From: Iris pallida
Taxonomy: Eukaryota; Streptophyta; Magnoliopsida; Asparagales; Iridaceae
DNA length: 64,000 nt
Assembly (NCBI GenBank): GCA_029216955.1
Contig: JANAVB010005598.1
Location: forward strand, 2,316,851-2,380,850
Direction: 5' to 3'
Position numbers and translations under genes: made by a program. Under the pieces are notes generated by a model that searched no databases, was not told the origin of the DNA, and saw only the letters and a program-made list of their open reading frames with translations. Shown here piece after piece: positions 54,237 to 64,000 of this stretch; the stretch's first letter is position 1, and the number at the start of each line of letters is the position of its first letter.

Positions 54237-55588
54237 ATGGTTGAGACGAGATCACATCGCCCAGGACCGGGGGACGCTGCAGAGGGGTCTGCCACCTCTC
54301 ACCTTCAGCAGCCAGTTCCCGGTACCGCAGCCCCAGTAATGCCAGCTGGGGTGGGTGTTTCAGCAGCTTTCGGAGGAGCACCTCCACCATCTAGGAGGCA
54401 GAGCCCGGTGCTTCCCGAGATCCTTCCACCGCAGCAGCCTCCACATGCGGGAATGGTAGATGCTGCTCATCTATTCTCTTTGGTGGAGAGGATTCTGGCG
54501 TCTCATCAGCAGCAGCAGCAGCGGCAGACTACCGATTTCCGTTAGGGGATTGACGAGGCCCACCAACTGGTTCGTACTACTGTAGAGATGGTGACTGCTC
54601 AGGGGGAGCAGCAGCAGCCTCGTCGAAAGGAAAAAAATATACAGGACTTTCAGAAGATACATCCTAGAGAGTTCCTGGGCACAGAGGGCATCCATTATGT
54701 AGACGACTGGATAGAGCATATCGAAGAGATATTCAGGCTGGCAGAGATACCAGATCGACTCCATATCGAGGGGGCGGACAGTCAGATGCAGGACTTAGCT
54801 CATGCGTGGTACCAGACAGATCCCAGGGTAGGAGTTGAGGGCCAGACTTGGGCCCAGTTCAAGGAACTGTTCAAGGAGCAGTTCTTTCCTGATGTGGCCT
54901 TGACAGGCATAGAGGCACAGTTTGAGGGTCTAGTTCAGGGGAACCAGACGGTAGCTGAGTACGCTGGGGAGTTCTGTCGATTGGCCCGGTTCATAGATGA
55001 CTTGACTGAGAAGACGAAGGTGAGGAAGTTTCCGTCGAGGCTTGATTAGGGAGGTTCGGATCGCTGACTAAGAGCGACCGGAATGCTACCTTTGCGAAGA
55101 TATTTTCTGGGGCTATGGCAGCGGAGGACGACCTGGGATTGAAGTTGAAGAGGGGTCGTGACTTCCAGAGTGGTAGCAGCAGCGGAGCACAGGCCAAGAG
55201 GCCTCACGTTCAAATTCAGCAGACCCGGGCACCAATGATGGTTCAGCAGGTGCCGCATCAGTATCGGGGTCAGGACCCGAAGACGATCAATAGTTCCTAC
55301 TGCAGAAAGTTGGGACACACTAGGGAGCAGTGTAGGAAGAGGCTGAAGGTTTGCTATTCCTGTGGGTCTGAATCCCACCAAAAGATAGATTGTCCCTTTG
55401 CACCTCCTTTTGAGGGAGCCAGGCCACCTGTAGCTCAGCACCAGAGGGGTAGAGCTTTTGCGATGGCGGTCGAGGAGACCGACGCTGCAGGTGATGGGTT
55501 AGCAGGTTTGTCCTTCTCATTCTTCCTCTCCACTTTCCTGTGTGATTCCATTAGTACCTGCCAAGATATTATTGTGATTGCTAGATAG
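54237..55588 (+). pseudogene. gag: gag of Tekay-like element (stop and frameshift)
   Basis: ATG at 54237 (MVETRSHRPGPG). TAG at 54543 interrupts in frame. The capsid follows (HPREFLGTEGIHYVDDWIEH, FKELFKEQFFPDVAL, FCRLARFIDDL). A frameshift near 55020-55060 moves it to the frame of 55115-55588 (LTKSDRNATFAKIFSGAMAA, then GRDFQSG). Two zinc knuckles are present: CRKLGHTREQC, which is degenerate, and CYSCGSESHQKIDC. After about 55500 the sequence is unrelated to gag, likely the pol deletion junction. Confidence 0.85.
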
Positions 55589-55710
55589 TGTAGCTACCCT
55601 GTTCGAGACTGTGAAATCATGACCAGTAGGATTGTGTTGCTTCGACTTTGATTGATTGGGGGTTTAACCTAGGAAGGGTGCGATCATCTTAATTTCGAGG
55701 ACGAAATTTC

Positions 55711-55727
55711 TCTAAGGGGGGTAGGAT
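55711..55727 (+). other. Polypurine tract of Tekay-like element
   Basis: CTAAGGGGGGTAGGAT just before the 3' LTR, whose first bases read TAT where the 5' LTR has TGT. Confidence 0.7.
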
Positions 55728-58700
55728 TATAACACCCAGTTTTCCAGATGAGGATAATTTTAAAATTTTGTAATTATAATTATTATTTATTGATAATTGT
55801 TTCACATTATGATTTTTGGTGATTTTTAATATTTTTTAAACTATTTAAAAACTGGTTTAAGTCATGACTTATGATTTTGATGTGCTGCTAGTGAAACCCT
55901 AGAGACTGCATGACCTAGGGCCTAACCATGTCATTAGGATGTTTTAATTATCATTTTTAGCCTGTAATTTGGTCATTTTGACTTATTTGAATTATTTGAT
56001 GATTATTGAATTGGTGAATTCTAGTTTGACTTTGACTTGTTGAGACCCTAGTGAACTAGTCTAGAAGCTAACCCTAGCCATGGTGACCCTTGTCTAACTT
56101 AGGTTAACCTACTTTTAGTTATTAGAAACTAATTTTGGATTAGGAGGATTAGTTTAAGTGAATTTAAGTCATGGCTTGTGGTTTCATGAAATGACTTATG
56201 GCTTAATGATTTGATTGATCATGACTTAAGCCCATGGGCCATTTAGTAAACCCTAACCCTAATTATTGAGCTTATGACCAGCCATAGGGATCCCCACCCT
56301 ATTTAAACACTTATTCATTAGGGCTTGCCTCTTTATTTCATTCCAACACTTGGAGAAAGAAAGGTATTTTTTCCCCTTCCAAAAATCTCCATAAATCCAT
56401 TTTAATTCCTTTTTAATCCTAGTCTTTTGCATTAGGTTCTAATTTCTGTATATTTAATATTTCTGGAGGTTAATCTCAGTTTTGGGCTCATTTGGAGCAT
56501 TTGGCCATCAAGAGGAACACCCCCCATTTGGAGCTTTTTCTTGCAATTTGCACTCATAGGTAACCACCCTCAAATTGTGTTTTAATCTCGATTTTATTGC
56601 ATGATGGCTTAGGAATAGGTGTCCCCTAACTTCTGGAGGAATTTCGTGTCATTTACATTAGGTTACATGTCTGTATCGGACACGTATCGAACCTAATAGC
56701 TAGGTGCTCGACGAAATGCCCGAACCGACTCGATTTGCCATTTTTGCAAATCCATTTGAATGGAAACCTAGATCTAGGGTTTGCTTATGCATTTCTGTAT
56801 TTATTTCCTAATTTTAGTTTCAGTGTCGTATCCACACGGGGACACGAACACGCTGCCGCGCGCAGTGAACACAGTATCCTGCATCACGGGGCTGAGAACT
56901 CCCGACACAGGACACATGGACACGCCAATTTTTGTGTGGAGTGAGGGGCATCATCTGCCATCATCCTCCCAAAAGATGGGAGTTTGCGGTGGCATGTGCG
57001 AGGAGAAATCCTCCCCGCACTGGCCGCGCGGCCTGCCGTTGCGCGTGCAGGAACTACCCATGATACGGGATCGGACACGCTGACACACGTATCTAGGACA
57101 CGGTGCAGGCTGTCCTAGGGGTAGCCCTACCCCTGGTGCACATACATGTACGGCCACGTGTCACCACGTGGCCTATGTCATGCGCGGGACACGTGTGCAT
57201 GCGTGCATGACGCTGCGTGCAGTCCAGTGCACGTGTGCGTATCTGTGAGTGTTTGTGTGTTCTAGACACGCTCGTGTCCACTTGGTTGGACACGAATGCA
57301 TTGTTTGACACGTGCACATGTGTGTTTGTGATTACCAACCACTAATTTAGGTTATTATCACGATTTTGATTTTCGAATTGTATTTTCCATTTATTCCTGA
57401 TACCATGTGTTCTGTTCGAAAACTCTGAGATTGATTTCTATTTTAGACTGAATTTTGATGTTTTTATTCCCATAATGATTCATGTATACATGTAATAGTT
57501 TACTGGAATGTTGGTTTATGGCTCGTGATTGGGAATTAGAATTTCGAATGGAGTTTGGTTGAATGAATTGATATGTAGACTGTGGACTGATACATTCCTA
57601 GAAATGTTGGGTTCTGAATTCATTCCTTCTTGAAGACTGATTTGCTGAGCCAAATTCCATATCAATCACATGTATATTAGTTGATTTTGAATTGTGTTAA
57701 GTTTTGGAAATTAGGTTTTACACTTAGAAATGGAATTTTAACATTTGAATGAATTTTCGAAGAGAGGACTGATACTATATACAGTCCATTGAATTCAGAA
57801 TTTTAATTTCCTCTCTCTTAAACCGATTGGATGATTCAATTGTCATGTTAAGATTTAAATATGTGTGTGTAAGTTACTGTTAAGAAGGGTTACTGATTTG
57901 GTTGGGAAGGTTGAACTGTAATGTAATGCAATCCTGCTGAAAACCAAATTCAATTTCCAGTTTTAAAGTCTGAGAATTGAATTCTAACATTGATTTCCTC
58001 TTTAACCCTGTTGAAACTGAACTTGATGCTTAATTGCTAGGTTGATTCCATTACATTGTATTAGCAAATGAATGATTCATTGATTGATTCACATGGCTGT
58101 TCCTATTTAGTTCTGGTCTCAATAATTAATGGACTGTGAACTTCAGAGAAAATGTTTGTTTAACAGTTATAAATCATGCCTCTCTAAATGTGTGATAGAC
58201 ATTAATTTCAATTCCTGAGTTTGTAACTGAGAACACTATCACTTGACCCACACACACAAACTTCTTACATGTACACTCACCTACCCCCATGCCATTCACT
58301 GAAATCTGAGTGTGATGCACCATGTCACACACACACTCTATTGCTTCCCTAACACACATTGAAATTCCTGAAATTCACATCACACCCCTATTTTTCCTAT
58401 ACACTACTCACACAATATGAGGACAGTCCCATATTCATGTACCACACATTCCATAATACACATATGGCTCTCACACTTGGCCATGTATCCCACACACATG
58501 GTAGTTGTAACACACATACACATCCAACCTACATATTGTATTCACATGTATCACACTCATGTAGTTTCACACACATGCCACTATGTTAACACTACACACA
58601 CATGTATTCCTCTTCCTTTTAACCCATGCATATATTTACATATGTATATGTATACATATATATCTATATATGTGAGATATATTATCATGTAGCCTATAGA

Positions 58701-60494
58701 TGTATATGTGATTAACTATATTAAATTAGATATATAATTAATGTGTGTTTAGCCTATGTACAGGGCACATAGCCTATGGCTCATTGCCTATGTATATGGC
58801 ATGAATGCCAGTAAACATGTGTTGTTGGCTTGTATAGTCTAGATAGTGTGTGTGTGTGTGCTTGCTAGAATAGGCTGGTTAGGCCTAGTGAGACTTGTTT
58901 GGCTTAGGTTTGACCTAGTTGACTTAGTTTGACCAGTCTAGTTGACTGGAGTTGACCAAAAGTCAACATTTAGTCTGGATGTGACCAATTGACCTAGTTT
59001 TGACTAGAGTATTGACTTGGGTTGACCCAGAGTTGACCAAGTTTGACTTGGACCTAGTTTGACCTAGACAGTTGACTAGGTTTGACTTAGAGTTGACTTT
59101 GACCTAGATTGGTCTAGAAATCATGTAGTTTGCATTGTATCATTCATTTACCTTATCTTAAACACATTATAACCTGTACTACTCTATTTAGGACATTGTG
59201 ACTCCGGTGCGGACATCTGACATTACACTACTCTTTTCAAAGTATCAGGCGAGTACATTCTCTGATAGTTCTCTCATTTAATTGTCAATTATTGTACTTC
59301 AGTTATAGTTAGTTTTATGTGATTCTCTGTTACAACACGTATGGATATTTCTGGATTCATGTATACGACACACATACCTTACTTATCTGGCCTCTATTAC
59401 TGGAATCACTGGAATCATTCCGGAATCTATTTCTGGAATCATCATATTTTGGCTGGACTCATCTCGATTCTCGTGTCGAATTCTGGATTCATTTGTTTTG
59501 CGGGGACGGGGAAATATTGAGTAAGACATGTAGACATACCCCAAATCTGAAATCTCCCAACTGGAATCTACTGGAAGCATAGCCATCTCTCGTCTGATCA
59601 GTGAGAGATGTGCCTGATTACCTACAGCCGTTTACATGTCGATCTCGGTATTTTAAAACACTACTGTTAGAATAGCTGGACTCACCTGGATTCTTGATCA
59701 CTACCTAGAATCATCTTGTACTGGATTCATCTTGTATTAGATTCATCTCGTATTGGATTTATAGTAGTTTTACACTTGTTTTGCATTTACTGTCTGGACT
59801 TATTATGTTACTTTAGTTCAGCTAGATTTATTTTACAGTCTTCATTGCCATCATTCTTCTCTTGTTTTAGTTACTTTACTTCCTTGTATCTTACTGCTTC
59901 TCTATACTATCACCTAAATATAACTGCCATATTCATCAATAAAACTGTCTATAACTGCTTTATAGTTCTCTGTCATTACTTGGGTTTTTTTGATGAGTTG
60001 TACTCGTTCCTGTCCTGACTGGACCTGTTGTAAATTTTACAGATGATTGCCCTGAGGACACATACCCTACATATTACTGACCAGGAGATGGCTTAGCTAC
60101 CTATAGCCCCGACACTCAGGAGTGATCGGGAGATTAGCTAGTTGTTTTGTTTAGCTTTCATGTTTTAGAACTGGAGTTGTATATAAGTTGAGATTTGTTG
60201 TTGAGATTTGTAGTTGAGATTTTCTGAGATTATATTATTAGTTGTTGGTTTTATTCTGTTATTAGTCTTAGTTTTAATCTTCTGTGCTATCATATCGTTC
60301 TTTGACTGTGATTGAGATTACATTATATCTATACTTGTCCTCCGTTCGGAGTTGATTTTTTTGACAAGTACATTATATAATTGCGTGATTGGTTGGTTAG
60401 ATAGTGACCTAGAACAACGTTCTACCGCCGATACTGGGCGTAGGCTGGGCGTTGTTACGCGCTCGTACCCTCACAGTGGGTGCGGGTCGTGACA
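55728..60494 (+). repeat. 3' LTR of Tekay-like element (4767 bp)
   Basis: Matches 49225-53969 throughout with scattered substitutions and small indels, for example (GT)n expanded at 58848-58860. Confidence 0.92.
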
Positions 60495-60700
60495 CTTCCT
60501 ATAGGGTTATGTTTTATCAAGATAGTAGGCATCTCTTATTCGAATTCGAATATAACTAAAATATGTCGGTTCAAAAGGATTTCACTCTTCAACTAACCTG
60601 GGTAAATGAGAGGTAAGGTTGAAGAACTTTTCAGAAAGAAAATTTACGACAAAAGGTGAGAATCTATGACAAGTCCAGAACCTTGCTATACAATATGATT
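60495..60700 (+). repeat. Unknown repeat, copy A (second part)
   Basis: Continues copy A after the Tekay-like element: ATGTTTTATCAAGATAGTA here matches CATGTTTCATCAAGACAGTA at 61630. Alignment then runs through GGTTGAAGAA / GGTTAAAGAA. Confidence 0.55.
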
Positions 60701-61319
60701 AGATAAGTGTTTGGATTCTTTAAGTCATAGTGACTAGTGTATGGGGGATCGGTGTTTGGTGTTGTGTAGAAGGCATGTGCTGGTTTGAGTGGAATGCATA
60801 CATCATAGGTATGATGTGTCTTGCTTGGATCATGGGTATTCAGTATAGTCAAGGGAATGGTTCAATATTTGCTTGGTTAAACTAAAATGGAACAAAATAG
60901 GCATCTTATGATTTATTCTACGGGAAAATGTGTTATACATGTGGTGTAATTAAAATAGAGCATAGTAAGGTGTGTTTGTGTGGGACATGTATGTCATATG
61001 TGTAGAGTGGCTCGTCTAGTTTATGAGTGTAAAATTTGCCGGAAGAAAAATACTAGTGTTGTGCTTCAAATATCAAAGTCACGATAGGAGTTATCAGATG
61101 ACGTGGATAGGAGTGGAGGTTATGAACCACTATTTTATTAGTTCAATTGGAACCAATCTACCCCAATCATTTGTTAACTCAAGAAGCCCTATATTTTTTA
61201 GAAGGGATTGGAAACTGAGGCTTGGAATCTATACGCCTCAAAAATCTCGTTCTCGACTTAAAATAAGATATTATTCTATGATAGAATGGATTGAAGAATT
61301 CAAGGTTGCGATCTTTTAC
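60701..61319. other. Non-coding between repeat copies
   Basis: The plus-strand ORF at 61023-61352 has no recognised domain and reaches into copy B, so I do not call it a gene. Confidence 0.4.
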
Positions 61320-61779
61320 CGCAGTTATCTATACGCACGAACAAAGGGATAATAAAGGCAATACGAAGATCCTATCGCAACTTCCAAACAAATGGAAGAA
61401 CGGTTACGAATGGAATCCAAGTTTGGCATTCCATTCTAAAAGATAGAATACATTAAGTTCAATGTTCTGTCCAACCTATAGAAGTTGGCTAATCGTGAAA
61501 AGTACAGTAATATAACTTCTAAGGAGGTCAAATTTTAAGGAGATGTATAAAGAAATGGGTACTCATGATCACAGACACGGACTCTAAAGGAAGCCTAGGT
61601 ATTACCTATTTAACTATGTTCATATATTGACCATGTTTCATCAAGACAGTATGAAGGGTCTTGGTCGAGCATAACCGGAAACAAGTTGGTACAACGAGAT
61701 TCCATTCATCGCATAACTTAGGCTACGAAGAGATACGGTTAAAGAATTTATGGAAAGGGGATAAGTGGACCATGAGATG
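61320..61779 (+). repeat. Unknown repeat, copy B (first part)
   Basis: Diverged direct copy of A (see 48890). It is cut at 61779 by a solo LTR and resumes at 63846. Confidence 0.6.
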
Positions 61780-63845
61780 TGTCACGCCCCACTCCCGCAG
61801 GAGCGATCGTCCTCGCTAAGGCATGATGCCGCACGGGCCTAGGTTGCGCCCGTGCAAGACTAATCCCAGAAACGATCGATTTGAGCTAGGCCACAGAGTC
61901 GCACAGAGTGTCCCCATTTGCAGCGAAAAGTAAATGAACGCAAATTGAAGCGAATTCAAACTCTTTATTGATTTTCAAGAAGGTTACAAGCGACGCTAGG
62001 CCGAGTTTACAAGTCTCTCAAGCTCTCTCTCTCTCGCTGAAACATAAAAGGCGTGCCAAGTGGCTTACAAGATGAAATGATTCATGGCGATGTTCTGATA
62101 CATTATGTCCTGTATATGGTACTTCAGCTCCTTGTAATGCTCCAAGGCTCCAGAGTTGGCTCCGCGCCTTAGCATGTTCGAGGGAAGCTCCGCACCCGAT
62201 GACGTTTCCTGCATCCTGCAAGCAAACTATGGGGTTATCAGTACAATATTATGCACTGGTGGGGAGGCTAGCTCGCCCACAATGCTATCATTACCAAACA
62301 CGTTCTATTTACTTTTGTGTACCGTCTATCATTCGTTGTCTTTCTAATCTTTCCTTAGGGTCAATTTCATGGCATATTTCAAGACCTATCTCGTGTTACT
62401 GATTTCAATGTGTTGCATGAAAATACATGCACGACTAACCCATACTTACCGTCCGGCCTTCCCTGTCCAAAGTAAACCAAGTTAGTCAATAATTCATATG
62501 TAATACTTAACGTGATTCTCGTAAACATTCAGTGTCGAGGGCGTGTCCTTGCCTCACATTCTAGAGCGTCGTAGGCGTGTTTTCTAACTCATTTGCATGA
62601 AGTACTCTCGATCATTTGGTGTGTTATATTCAATCCTATTCAAGAGGTACCTTGTTCAGTTAACTTAGACTACTTTGTTTCAATGCAAGGACTTACACGT
62701 AGATTGCCACCAGCAAAGCCCACTTAATCTATATGTACCGGTCGCTGGCATGTCAGCCATTTTGGATATTTTCTTTTGATATTCCCATCTATCAAGCATG
62801 ATGGCTTATACACCTTGATAGACTATTGAAGTACCGGCCCTACGTTTGGTTATGTGCCCAAGCCCGCACACCTGTCCGCCTGTAGGCCATGATTTTGCCT
62901 AGGATGGCCACGACATCGTCGTTCGTTGCTTGGAATCCTTTCACTCGTGCACGAATCCGTCCACGACCATTTCGTATTTTCTTATCATTTTAACTTAACG
63001 GCTGTCTTTGAGCCATAGGCTGTCTCTGAGCCATAATGCGTTATCGACCAGGTTGGCGTCCGTACAGCACGGGTAGCGAGCTCCGTTACACGTGCCCGTC
63101 ATACCTGTCGCTAACCATTCCTTTCTTTCTTATCTTTTATTCATTCATTCTTTTCTTTCTTTCACTTGTCCGTTCGTTCGTTGATTCACTCACATACTCG
63201 TTCATTCATTCGTTGATTCATTCATTCACTTATTCGTTTATTCTTTCATTCATACATTATGCAACTCCCCGTACGGAAGTCGTCTTGGCGACCCATCGGT
63301 CCCGAAGTCTTTCAATGTTGCTATACTCTACTCGGAACGACTATGTCGATAGTCTTCCGTTTCATTGTTGTAAACCATTTATTGTTTCATTATTGAACGC
63401 ATAAGAGACTTGAACGTAAGCTTGTGCCTTAGCACGAGCGTGGAGCGCGGTACGAGAGTTCTCATATTTTCTATATTCTTTTCCATATTCTATACAAGCA
63501 TACGAGATGGGATTATTCCCTTAGCTAGGTGCGTTGAGTCCTTTATTAGCATGCACGGTGTTATCGTCTAGCGATTCTAGCAATAGTGTCCGTATTGTTA
63601 TGTGTCTAGGCTAAGTAAAGACGGGTTCATCGGAGCCACCCGCCTTAGCGATGTTCGCATCGACCGAGCGATACTCCGAGCGCGCCTTTGAAAGTCTAAG
63701 TCTGAATTCATCTTTGATGGGCCAATGTAAGCCTTGCATCGATTCTTTATCAGGTCGATGCCAACTCTTCGGGTCGACGGCTCCTTTGAGTTGTTGCACT
63801 TGCCGTTTGAATCGATAATCCGCTAGGGCGGAGCGGGTCATTATA
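61780..63845 (-). mobile_element. Solo LTR, 2.07 kb, same family as 14008-16146
   Basis: The plus strand begins TGTCACGCCCCACTCC and ends GGAGCGGGTCATTATA, so the minus strand reads TATAATGACCCGCTCCGC ... GTGACA. Flanked by perfect TSD AGATG (61775-61779 and 63846-63850). The first dinucleotide is mutated from TG to TA. No interior or partner LTR is present. Confidence 0.85.
63120..63265. repeat. TTCA/TTCG/TTCT tetranucleotide microsatellite
   Basis: Long imperfect run of four-base units inside the solo LTR. The plus-strand ORF across it (63036-63404) is compositional. Confidence 0.8.
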
Positions 63846-64000
63846 AGATGGAGACTACATAATAGGTGTAGGGACCTATTTCATAAAGTTTGGTTTTATA
63901 GTCAAAATATGACGATATGCATGGATTGGTTTAACTGGATTTTAATGGGTTCCCAATTGGATATCAATCTTTGATTGATTGAACTTGGGTTTTAATCTAT
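63846..64000 (+). repeat. Unknown repeat, copy B (second part) and flank
   Basis: After the TSD, GAGACTACATAATAGGTG aligns loosely with copy A (GAGAATCTATGACAAG, about 60658). The end of the window is otherwise featureless. Confidence 0.4.

Larger units (their letters stand above)
49225..60494 (+). mobile_element. Tekay/Del-like Gypsy element, giant LTRs, gag only (11.3 kb)
   Basis: LTRs 49225-53969 and 55728-60494, near-identical by eye. TSD TTTCC (49220-49224) against CTTCC (60495-60499), four of five. The interior is only 1758 bp and holds gag plus a pol-end-like sequence (TTCGAGGACGAAATTT, about 55695) and a PPT; RT, RNase H and integrase are missing. LTR start TGTAACACCC, the pol-end sequence and long LTRs fit the Tekay/Del chromovirus clade. 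Mobilisation would need enzymes from another copy. Confidence 0.88.

Noticed and set aside
61023..61352. 109-aa plus-strand ORF
   Set aside because: Overlaps an unknown repeat copy and shows no known motif.
63036..63404. Possible membrane protein (122 aa, hydrophobic)
   Set aside because: Produced by a tetranucleotide microsatellite within a solo LTR.

Overview
The window looks like plant nuclear DNA, probably from a eudicot. It is almost entirely nested transposable elements: Tat/Ogre-type and Tekay/Del-type Gypsy elements, a Copia element, an L1-type LINE, an RTE-type LINE scrap, a CACTA-like element, several MITEs and a tRNA-derived SINE. I found no ordinary cellular protein gene. The only cellular-type gene is one tRNA-Val(AAC).

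Layout. (1) 1-12507: plus-strand Tat/Ogre-type Gypsy element (E1), 5' LTR cut by the window edge; LTR, PBS, ORF1, gag, protease, RT/RNase H, second RNase H, integrase, antisense ORFs, PPT, LTR. (2) 12508-18130: CACTA-like element that E1 entered; it also carries a 2.1-kb solo LTR (14008-16146, TSD ATGGG) and a G-rich block. (3) 18131-34620: L1-type LINE on the minus strand, split by a TAA-flanked MITE, which is itself split by a second Tat/Ogre element (E2, minus strand, 20571-34048). E2's gag holds a 628-bp GC-rich poly-A retroposon with a 15-bp TSD. (4) 34620-37680: AT-rich DNA with an (AT)n tract, a roughly 70-bp tandem repeat split by a SINE, the tRNA gene, a second TAA MITE and an RTE-LINE scrap. 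(5) 37681-45035: small foldback MITE split by a Copia element (37760-44967, TSD CGAGA). (6) 45036-49224: AT-rich DNA, a hAT-type MITE (46079-46620, TSD GTCAAAGT) and a mosaic of decayed pol fragments that may be mitochondrial-derived. (7) 49225-60494: Tekay/Del-like element with 4.7-kb LTRs around a 1.76-kb gag-only interior. (8) 60495-64000: two diverged copies of an unknown repeat, one split by the Tekay-like element and the other by a second solo LTR (61780-63845, TSD AGATG).

Nearly all coding regions are broken by stops and frameshifts. Many of the stops look like C-to-T or G-to-A changes when E1 and E2 are compared. The exceptions are E1 ORF1 and some domain-length stretches.

The most interesting material is in the two Tat/Ogre elements. 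Both carry antisense ORFs between integrase and the 3' LTR, with TATA boxes upstream. E2 also has a candidate two-exon antisense gene with GTAAGT and TTTGCAG splice sites. Each element has its own short CG-containing motif (TTTTACGC in E1, TTGCGCC in E2) multiplied across its LTR and again inside ORF1. All calls are by eye; identities and ages were not computed.
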